From: Pseudomonadota bacterium
GTDB taxonomy: Bacteria > Desulfobacterota > Desulfobacteria > Desulfobacterales > ETH-SRB1
Direction of reading: 5' to 3'
Length of the DNA stretch: 10,581 bases
NCBI GenBank assembly: GCA_018897415.1
Contig: JAHIKR010000397.1
Location: 1 to 10,581 of the forward strand
In this document: in pieces, positions 1 through 7,800 of the stretch
How the letters are laid out: each line of letters starts with the position of its first letter
Numbering within the stretch: position 1 is the first letter of the stretch
The notes under the pieces: model-generated
Told to the model about the DNA's origin: nothing
The model's input: the letters and a program-made list of their open reading frames with translations, nothing else
Database searches by the model: none
Translations under genes and position numbers: made by a program

Positions 1-89
1 CAACTTCTTTTGTTGTGGCTCTTAATAATATACCTGTAAAACTGTTGAATGTTTTGCAGGCAATAAAGGAACAGAAAGAGGCTGCATAA
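1..89 (+). CDS. rplJ: Ribosomal protein L10, C-terminal end (partial)
   Basis: The last 28 codons (in frame from base 3, stop TAA at 87-89) encode a short helical tail that includes IPVKLLNVLQAIKEQKEAA. It resembles the C-terminal helix of ribosomal protein L10, and its place directly upstream of rplL supports this. In L10 the C-terminal helix is where L7/L12 dimers dock to form the ribosomal stalk, next to the 23S rRNA GTPase-associated region. The start and the RNA-binding N-terminal domain lie outside the window, so autoregulation through an upstream L10 leader cannot be judged. The gap to rplL is 53 bases. Confidence 0.88.
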   Translation, partial: TSFVVALNNIPVKLLNVLQAIKEQKEAA

Positions 90-100
90 AATAATAGTTC

Positions 101-112
101 TATCTATAGATA
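101..112. other. 12-base perfect palindrome in the rplJ-rplL spacer
   Basis: TATCTATAGATA reads the same on both strands and sits 16 bases before the rplL Shine-Dalgarno sequence. It is AT-rich and has no loop, so it could be a chance event. No known operator is recognised. Confidence 0.3.
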
Positions 113-142
113 ATTTGAAAGTTAAATCGGAGGAAATATAAC

Positions 143-529
143 ATGGCGGATATTACTAAAGAAGATGTAATTGAGTTTATAGCAAACATGTCAGTGCTTG
201 AGCTATCCGAGCTAGTTAAGGAAATGGAGGAAAAATTCGGTGTTTCTGCGGCCGCTCCTGTTGCAATGATGGCAGCCGCTCCTGCTGGCGATGCCGGTGG
301 CGCTCAAACAGAGGAAAAGACAGAATATGATGTTATCCTTACAGGTTTTGGTGATAAGAAGATTCAGGTTATCAAAGAGGTCAGAGCAATTACCGGCCTC
401 GGTCTCAAGGATGCCAAAACTTTAGTGGATGGTGTTCCAAAGCCCATTAAAGAAGGAATAGCTAAAGAGGATGCTGAAAAGATAAAAGCCCAGCTTGAGG
501 AAGCCGGAGCCCAGGTCGAGTTAAAGTAA
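143..529 (+). CDS. rplL: Ribosomal protein L7/L12
   Basis: This 128-residue protein has the normal length and layout of L7/L12. The N-terminal helical dimerisation domain (about 1-35) anchors it to L10. A flexible Ala/Gly/Pro-rich hinge follows (about 36-56, with AAAPVAMMAAAPAG). The C-terminal domain (about 59-128) contains the family signature EVRAITGLGLKDAKTLVD and ends EEAGAQVELK. Its role is the mobile stalk of the 50S subunit, which recruits EF-Tu, EF-G and other translational GTPases and stimulates GTP hydrolysis. The start is supported by a strong GGAGGA at 129-134, eight bases before the ATG. It lies between rplJ and rpoB, the standard beta-operon order. Stalk protein is normally made in several copies per ribosome, which fits the processing or attenuation structure seen downstream. 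Confidence 0.98.
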   Translation: MADITKEDVIEFIANMSVLELSELVKEMEEKFGVSAAAPVAMMAAAPAGDAGGAQTEEKTEYDVILTGFGDKKIQVIKEVRAITGLGLKDAKTLVDGVPKPIKEGIAKEDAEKIKAQLEEAGAQVELK

Positions 530-565
530 TAAAAGCGGATAGTCTTCGATTGTCGGCGTATTAGC

Positions 566-628
566 GGTCTGTTGTAGTAGATAAAAAGAGCATTCTCTAC
601 TTATGCTTTACATTTACTACAACGGACC
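566..628 (+). promoter_or_regulatory. Long extended hairpin between rplL and rpoB (possible RNase III site or attenuator)
   Basis: Bases 566-582 pair with 612-628 in an unbroken 17-bp stem with two G-U wobbles. Above a small internal loop, 587-593 pairs with 603-609 (7 bp, one G-U) around a 9-base loop. No T-run follows the outer stem, so it does not look like a simple intrinsic terminator. In E. coli the rplL-rpoB spacer holds a partial attenuator and an RNase III-cleaved stem that lower polymerase expression relative to ribosomal protein expression. A similar role here is inferred from position and shape only. Confidence 0.6.
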
Positions 629-670
629 AATGGCAAATAAATTCCTAATAATTTTTATATTGGAGATACC

Positions 671-3600
671 ATGTTGGAAAAGCCTTTGGCAGCAAAGCGT
701 ATAAGGAAAAACTTCGGCAAGATAAGAAAAATCGTTGAAATACCCGATCTTATTAGTGTGCAACGAGAATCTTTTAGTCGGTTTTTACAAATGGATGTTT
801 CTCCGGAAAAACGTAAGGATATCGGGCTTCAGGCAGTATTCAAGTCTGTTTTTCCGATAAAAGATTTTACTGGAAGTGCTTCCCTTGAGTTTGTATCATA
901 CAAATTTGGTGAGGTTAAGCACAGCATTGAGGAGTGTATACACAGAGGTATGACACATGAGATACCTGTACGTATCACGGTCAGACTCGTAGTGTACGAT
1001 TTGGACAGAGATACAGGAGTTTCCAATATTAGAGATATAAAGGAACAGGAAATTTACTTTGGAACTGTTCCCATGATGACCGAAAAAGGCACCTTTATAA
1101 TAAATGGGACAGAACGGGTTGTTGTTAGTCAGCTCCACCGTTCATCCGGGGTATTTTTCGATCACGACAAGGGAAAGACGCATTCAAGCGGCAGGATTAT
1201 ATACACATCCAGAATCATTCCGGTGCGAGGCTCATGGATAGACTTGGAGATAGATCCTAAAGATATCGTTTATATCAGGATCGATAGAAGACGAAAGTTC
1301 CCTGTTACGATTCTTTTCAAAGCACTTGGATATACAACAGAAGACCTGCTGGACTATTTCTATGAAACTGAAAAAATAGTTGTTAACAGGAAACGTTTTT
1401 ATAAGAGATTCAATGAGAATTTCCTTATTGGACAGCGTGCAAGCAGGGATATTAAAGCTCCTAAACAGGGTGCCGTTATTGTCAAAAAAGGGCGTATGTT
1501 TACTAAAGCCTCGATCCACAGGCTGAAATCCGCCAAGATGGAATTAATACCTTTAAATGTTGAAGATATTTTAGGTAAAGTATTTGTATATACAATAAAC
1601 GATCCAAAGAGCAAAAAGCCTATTGTAAAGTCTAACGAAGTAGTTGATGAGGAGACACTTTCAAAGTTAAGCGATGCGGGTATAACTGAATTTGATTTAC
1701 TTTTTATTGATGGTATATCCAGTAGTGATTCTATCCGCAAGACACTTTTACTGGACAAGGTTGAAACAAAAGAGGAAGCACTCATTGAGATTTACAAAAG
1801 ACTCAGACCTGGGAATCCTGCTACACCGGAGGTCGCCCAGGATTTTGTTGATAACCTGTTTTTCAGGTCAACATATTATGACCTTTCTAAGGTGGGGCGT
1901 TTGAAAATTAACCTGCGACTTAGGATTGACGCTCCGATTGATTTAAATATTCTCAGAAAAGAGGATATACTTCTAACAGCAAAAACCCTTGTAAGGCTTA
2001 AAGATACTCAAGGAGTTGTTGATGATATCGACCATCTCGGGAATAGAAGGGTGCGTGCTGTGGGTGAGCTCCTTGAGAATCAGTATCGAATTGGACTTGT
2101 TCGCATGGAGCGCTCCATTAAGGAGCGGATGAGCCTGCAGGAGGTTGATGCCCTTATGCCTCATGACTTGGTCAATCCAAAACCGGTTTCCGCTGTTGTT
2201 AAAGAATTCTTTGGTACCAGCCAGCTAAGCCAGTTTATGGATCAAGCCAATCCTCTTTCAGAAACAACACATAAACGACGACTCAGCGCTCTTGGACCAG
2301 GTGGACTTACCCGCGAAAGAGCGGGTTTTGAGGTTAGGGATGTTCATCCATCACATTACGGCCGTATATGTCCTATTGAAACTCCGGAAGGGCCTAATAT
2401 TGGCCTTATTGTTTCACTCAGTACCTATGCGCGAGTTAATGACTTTGGATTTATTGAGACACCGTACAGCGTTGTAAAGAATGCAACTGTTACTGATGAG
2501 ATCAGGTTCCTTAGTGCTTTTGAAGAGAGGGAGCATCCTATTGCTCAGGCTAATGCGCCTGTCGATAGTAAAGGGAAGTATGTCAATCCCCTTGTAACAT
2601 CACGGGTGGCGGGTGAGTTTATGATGGTTCAAAAGGGGGATATCGAACTTATGGATGTTTCTCCTAACCAGTTAGTGAGTGTTTCGGCTTCTCTTATACC
2701 ATTTTTAGAAAATGATGACGCTAATAGAGCGTTGATGGGATCAAATATGCAGCGCCAGGCGGTTCCCCTGTTAGCAAATGAAGCCCCTTTAGTAGGTACG
2801 GGTATTGAGGGAGTAGTTGCAAAAGATTCAGGCGTTACAATAGTTGCAAGGAAGGATGGTTCTGTTGTTGATGTTGATGCTTCCCGCATAGTGTTGCGGC
2901 ATGATCCGGATGATATGATGGACGGAGGTAATGGGCAGCAGGCTGAAAAGAATGTGACGATTTACAATCTTTCAAAATTTATACGTTCAAATCAAAATAC
3001 ATGCTTTAATCACCGTCCTATTGTGAGGAAAGGCCAGAAAGTTAAGGCCGGCGATATAATTGCGGACGGCCCTGCCACAGATAAAGGAGAACTTGCTCTT
3101 GGGAAGAATGTAACTGTGGCTTTTATGCCATGGGGCGGTTATAATTTTGAGGATTCAATCCTTGTAAGCGAAAGGCTTGTCAGGGACGGGATATATACGT
3201 CCGTTCACATTGAAGAATTTGAAGTGGTAGCCAGAGATACTAAGCTTGGGAAAGAAGATATCACACGGGATATGCCTAACGTCGGAGAGGAAGCTTTAAA
3301 AAACCTGGATGAAAGTGGAATCATCAGGCTTGGCGCTGAAGTTGGCCCTGGAGACATACTGGTAGGTAAAATCACCCCAAAGGGTGAGACTCAGTTTTCT
3401 CCTGAAGAAAAGCTTCTGCGAGCCATTTTTGGAGAAAAAGCTGCAGATGTAAAAGATACTTCCTTGAGAGTACCGCCAGGTGTTGAAGGTATTGTAATAG
3501 ATGCAAAAGTATTTTCTAGACGGGGTATTGAGAAGGATGATCGTGCGCGTTTGATCGAAAATGAGGAGATAGCTGCCCTTAAAAAGGATAGAGATGATGA

Positions 3601-4786
3601 ACTTTTTGTAATTGAAGATGTTGTTCGTGAACAATTAGGAAAGTTGCTTGTTGGCAAGAAATGCAAGTCACCCTTGAAAAAAGGCAAGAAGGTATTGATC
3701 ACAAAGGGTAGCAAGATTGATTCAAATATACTTGCCAGGATTCCTGTAGCTCACCTTGAAGGGATTGTTCTGAGTGATTCCAAACTGACTGAAAAGGTGC
3801 ACGATGTTCTTGAACAATATAGGGAACAACGTGAACTTTGCAGAGCAGTATTTGAGCAGCAAATGAGCAGATACGAAAAGGGTGATGACCTTCTTCCAGG
3901 TGTAATTAAGATGGTTAAGGTTTATGTGGCCATGAAGCGTAAACTTTCAGTTGGTGATAAAATGGCAGGTCGTCATGGTAATAAGGGCGTTGTTTCTAGG
4001 ATTCTTCCGCAGGAAGATCTGCCATATTTTGAAGATGGTACGACGGTTGATATGGTTCTCAATCCACTGGGCGTGCCTTCGAGGATGAACGTAGGGCAAA
4101 TTCTGGAAGTTCATTTGGGTTATGCTGCAAAAGGCCTTGGCGATCAGATTAACACTTTGCTTGAAGAGCAAAAGTTTAAAAATCTGCGAGACAAGATGAA
4201 GCGGATATTCAATGATTCGTCAGTTAACGACATGATCGATAACATGATCGATAAAGAGCTTTATGATTTCGCTGATAATTATAGAGAAGGAGTTCACATG
4301 GCAACACCGGTTTTTGATGGAGCCAAGGAGGACGAAATCAAAACCCTTCTGTCTGAGGCAGAGCTTAGCACGTCCGCACAGACTACGTTATATGACGGGC
4401 GTACAGGAGAGCCTTTCAAAGAAAAAATTACGGTCGGTACAATGTATATGTTAAAGCTTCATCATCTTGTTGATGATAAGATACATGCTCGATCAATTGG
4501 CCCTTATTCACTTGTAACCCAGCAACCTCTCGGAGGAAAGGCCCAGTTTGGAGGTCAGCGTCTTGGGGAGATGGAAGTTTGGGCTATGGAGGCTTATGGA
4601 GCGGCTTATGCTCTGCAAGAGTTTTTAACGGTAAAGTCAGATGATATGGCTGGAAGGACACGTATGTATGAAAAGATTGTAAAAGGTCAAAACGTGCTCG
4701 AACCGGGCATACCTGAGTCTTTCAAGGTTCTGACAAAGGAGTTGCAGAGTTTGGGGCTTAATATAACCCTTATGGAGAAGGATTAA
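671..4786 (+). CDS. rpoB: DNA-directed RNA polymerase subunit beta
   Basis: This 1371-residue protein (E. coli RpoB is 1342) forms half of the RNA polymerase catalytic core. The rifampicin-pocket segment is intact: SQLSQFMDQ begins at S517, followed by HKRRLSALGPGGLTRERAGF. D524, H534 and S539 match E. coli D516, H526 and S531, the rifampicin-sensitive state. The active-site motif GDKMAGRHGNKG starts at G1095, placing K1097 and K1105 at the positions of E. coli K1065 and K1073. The C-terminal block with QPLGGKAQFGGQRLGEMEVW is complete. The start is supported by GGAG at 662-665, five bases upstream. It is preceded by a 141-base spacer with a large hairpin and followed after 27 bases by rpoC, so the two subunits are almost certainly co-transcribed. 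No frameshift or truncation is visible. Confidence 0.99.
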   Translation: MLEKPLAAKRIRKNFGKIRKIVEIPDLISVQRESFSRFLQMDVSPEKRKDIGLQAVFKSVFPIKDFTGSASLEFVSYKFGEVKHSIEECIHRGMTHEIPVRITVRLVVYDLDRDTGVSNIRDIKEQEIYFGTVPMMTEKGTFIINGTERVVVSQLHRSSGVFFDHDKGKTHSSGRIIYTSRIIPVRGSWIDLEIDPKDIVYIRIDRRRKFPVTILFKALGYTTEDLLDYFYETEKIVVNRKRFYKRFNENFLIGQRASRDIKAPKQGAVIVKKGRMFTKASIHRLKSAKMELIPLNVEDILGKVFVYTINDPKSKKPIVKSNEVVDEETLSKLSDAGITEFDLLFIDGISSSDSIRKTLLLDKVETKEEALIEIYKRLRPGNPATPEVAQDFVDNLFFRSTYYDLSKVGRLKINLRLRIDAPIDLNILRKEDILLTAKTLVRLKDTQGVVDDIDHLGNRRVRAVGELLENQYRIGLVRMERSIKERMSLQEVDALMPHDLVNPKPVSAVVKEFFGTSQLSQFMDQANPLSETTHKRRLSALGPGGLTRERAGFEVRDVHPSHYGRICPIETPEGPNIGLIVSLSTYARVNDFGFIETPYSVVKNATVTDEIRFLSAFEEREHPIAQANAPVDSKGKYVNPLVTSRVAGEFMMVQKGDIELMDVSPNQLVSVSASLIPFLENDDANRALMGSNMQRQAVPLLANEAPLVGTGIEGVVAKDSGVTIVARKDGSVVDVDASRIVLRHDPDDMMDGGNGQQAEKNVTIYNLSKFIRSNQNTCFNHRPIVRKGQKVKAGDIIADGPATDKGELALGKNVTVAFMPWGGYNFEDSILVSERLVRDGIYTSVHIEEFEVVARDTKLGKEDITRDMPNVGEEALKNLDESGIIRLGAEVGPGDILVGKITPKGETQFSPEEKLLRAIFGEKAADVKDTSLRVPPGVEGIVIDAKVFSRRGIEKDDRARLIENEEIAALKKDRDDELFVIEDVVREQLGKLLVGKKCKSPLKKGKKVLITKGSKIDSNILARIPVAHLEGIVLSDSKLTEKVHDVLEQYREQRELCRAVFEQQMSRYEKGDDLLPGVIKMVKVYVAMKRKLSVGDKMAGRHGNKGVVSRILPQEDLPYFEDGTTVDMVLNPLGVPSRMNVGQILEVHLGYAAKGLGDQINTLLEEQKFKNLRDKMKRIFNDSSVNDMIDNMIDKELYDFADNYREGVHMATPVFDGAKEDEIKTLLSEAELSTSAQTTLYDGRTGEPFKEKITVGTMYMLKLHHLVDDKIHARSIGPYSLVTQQPLGGKAQFGGQRLGEMEVWAMEAYGAAYALQEFLTVKSDDMAGRTRMYEKIVKGQNVLEPGIPESFKVLTKELQSLGLNITLMEKD

Positions 4787-4800
4787 CGATCGAAAATTAT

Positions 4801-4813
4801 GGAAGGGAGTAAA
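4801..4813 (+). promoter_or_regulatory. Ribosome binding site that decides the rpoC start
   Basis: A purine-rich GGAAGGGAG (4801-4809) lies just before the ATG at 4814. It overlaps the in-frame ATG at 4799 and so cannot serve that start, which has no Shine-Dalgarno sequence of its own. Starting at 4814 puts the zinc-ribbon cysteines at 70, 72, 85 and 88 and the catalytic aspartates at 460, 462 and 464, the same numbers as in E. coli. Confidence 0.75.
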
Positions 4814-7800
4814 ATGGAAACTCTATATGATTTCTTCGCCAAACCCATGGATCCAAGACATTATAAAAGTGTAAAGATTGGACTGGCATCGCCTGAGCAG
4901 ATTCTAAAGTGGTCGCATGGGGAGATTAAAAAACCGGAGACAATCAACTATCGAACCTTCAAGCCGGAACGAGATGGACTTTTTTGCGCCAAAATTTTTG
5001 GTCCGACAAAGGACTATGAATGCAATTGCGGTAAGTACAAGCGCATGAAGCACAGGGGTGTTATTTGTGAAAAATGCGGGGTTGAGGTTATTCAGTCAAA
5101 GGTTAGAAGGGAAAGGATGGCGCATATACAACTCGCTACACCTTGTGCCCATATATGGTTTTTGAAGAGCCTTCCAAGCAAGCTTTGCAACTTGCTTGAT
5201 ATGAGTCTAAAAAATATTGAAAAAGTATTATATTTTGACAGCTATATTGTAGTTGATCCAAAAGATACCAGCCTTAGCCGAGGCCAGCTTCTGTCAGATG
5301 ATAAATATTACGAGGCGCGTGAAGTTTACGGTACAAAATTTGAAGCGGGGATAGGAGCTGAAGCAGTTAAGAAATTACTTGAGAGCATTGATCTTGATGC
5401 TTTATATAAAGAACTTAGAGAGGATATTAGTTCTACAGGCTCAGTTGCAAGGCGCCAAAAACTATCTAAACGGCTAAAGATAGTCGATGCTTTCAGGCGT
5501 AGCGGAATAAATCCGGTTTGGATGATTATGGATGTTATTCCTGTTCTTCCCCCTGATTTGCGTCCATTGGTTCCTCTGGAAGGTGGCCGGTTCGCCACAT
5601 CCGATCTAAACGATCTGTATCGTAGAGTAATTAACCGTAATAACCGGTTAAAACGTCTTGTCGACTTAAATGCACCCGATATCATTGTTCGTAATGAGAA
5701 AAGAATGTTACAGGAATCAGTTGACGTTCTTTTTGATAACGGCCGGCATGGCAGAGTTATTACCGGAACCAACAAGAGGCCTTTAAAATCATTAAGTGAC
5801 ACATTGAAGGGCAAGCAGGGACGTTTTCGTCAAAACCTTCTTGGTAAGAGAGTGGATTATTCTGGTCGTACCGTTATTACAATTGGACCGAATCTCAGAC
5901 TCCACCAGTGTGGTTTGCCAAAGAAAATGGCTCTAGAATTGTTCAAGCCTTTTGTTTATTATCGCCTTGAGCAGAAAGGGCTTGTTTCTACTGTAAAAAG
6001 CGCCAAGAAGATGGTGGAAAAAGGAACCTCGGATGTCTGGGATGCACTGGATGAAGTGGTAAAAGAGTATCCGGTAATGTTAAACCGTGCTCCCACACTC
6101 CATCGTTTAGGTATTCAGGCATTCGAACCTATTCTTATTGAAGGCAAAGCCATACAGCTTCATCCTCTTGTTTGTACGGCATTTAATGCTGACTTCGACG
6201 GCGATCAAATGGCTGTCCATATTCCTCTTTCTGTTGAAGCCCAGATAGAGTGCAGGGTATTAATGCTTTCAAGCAACAATATCCTTTCTCCGGCAAATGG
6301 GAGTCCAATTATTGTACCTAGCCAGGATATAGTCCTCGGCATATATTATATGACAAGAGAGATTGAAGGAGCCAGAGGAGATGGAAAAAAATTTGCCGGC
6401 CCGGAAGAAGTCCGTTCTGCGTACGATGCAGGTGCCGTTGATCTCCATGCTAAAATTACTGTCCGTATTAATAAAAAGAGATTTGACACGACCGTTGGAC
6501 GCATTCTGCTTTGGGAAATCATTCCTAAGGATAACATCATGTTAATGCGCCAGATCATGGTTCCTTCAGAAAAAGAGGCGAAAACCGTTTATGATAAACT
6601 ACAAAAAGGCGCAAGCTTTGTTGACATGGCACGTCAATATTCACAGAGCCTCGACAAAAAGAATGGAGGTGTTCTTGGTTTGCTTAGAAAGGATGAGTTC
6701 AAGAGGATATATCAGGCAAAAGATGAAGATGTTAATACAGTATTTTCTCTTAAGCAGGGGGAGATTAGCAATATAATTTATTCTGATGACGCATATCATA
6801 TTTTTGAAATTATAGAAAAGCAGCCCGAGATACCTTTTGATTCGGTCAACAAAGTAATGGATAAAAAAGCTCTACGTGAATTTGTTGATTATGCTTACAG
6901 GAATCTAGGGCCAAAAGCTACTGTCATACTTTCCGACAGATTGAAGAATATCGGCTACAAATATTCAACAGAAGGAGGCTTATCTATTTCAATTGATGCC
7001 ATGATAATTCCTTCTGCAAAATGGGAAATTCTGAAGAGGGCTGAAAAACAGGTTGCTGAGATAAGCAGACAATATACCGAGGGCCTTATTACTCAAGGTG
7101 AAAAATATAATAAAGTCGTTGATATATGGGCAAAAGCAACCGACGATGTTGCTGATGAGATGATGGAATCCATGAAAATGGTTCCAGTAGTTAATAAAGA
7201 AGGCGAACCTGTTTTTGGCAAAGACAAAAAGCCTGTTTTAATGGAAAGTTTCAATCCAATTTATATGATGGCGGATTCAGGCGCCAGGGGCAGCAAAGAC
7301 CAGATGCGTCAGCTTGCGGGTATGCGTGGTCTTATGGCAAAGCCATCAGGAGAAATCATAGAAACTCCAATAACTGCTAATTTCAGAGAGGGCCTTTCAG
7401 TACTTCAATATTTTATTTCGACCCATGGTGCGAGAAAAGGCCTTGCTGATACTGCATTAAAGACAGCGAACTCAGGATATCTTACCCGGCGACTTGCTGA
7501 TGTCGCTCAGGACTGTGTGATTATGGAAACAGACTGTGGAACAATGATGGGCGTTGAGGTTGAATCTCTTGTGGAAGGCGGAGAAATTATCCAGCGTTTG
7601 GGAGAGCGTATTTTAGGACGTTTTGCATCGGAAGATATACTTGATCCCTTCACAGATGAAGTGCTTGTAAAAGCTGGAGGAGATATAGATGAGGAGGCTG
7701 TAGAAAAGATTGAAGAAGCGGGTGTGACTATCGTCAAAATCAGATCCGTTCTTACATGCAAGACAAAACATGGTGTTTGTGCCAGATGCTATGGCCGCGA

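Noticed and set aside
550..612. Internal promoter for rpoB (TTGTCG, TTTACA and TATGCT-like boxes)
   Set aside because: No pair of boxes has acceptable spacing and match, and the bases are better explained by the hairpin arms.
4799..4813. Upstream in-frame ATG for rpoC at 4799
   Set aside because: It has no ribosome binding site before it and overlaps the purine-rich site that serves the ATG at 4814. Starting at 4814 also gives E. coli-like numbering of the zinc and catalytic residues.
5326..5814. Open frame of 162 codons on the minus strand within rpoC
   Set aside because: It lies opposite a strongly conserved part of rpoC, resembles no protein I recognise, and is best explained as a shadow of the real frame.
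6530..6832. Intein, group II intron or frameshift as an explanation for the RpoC insert
   Set aside because: There is no splice-junction Cys/Ser...HN pattern, the frame is continuous, and the inserted residues match a parvulin domain of the expected length.
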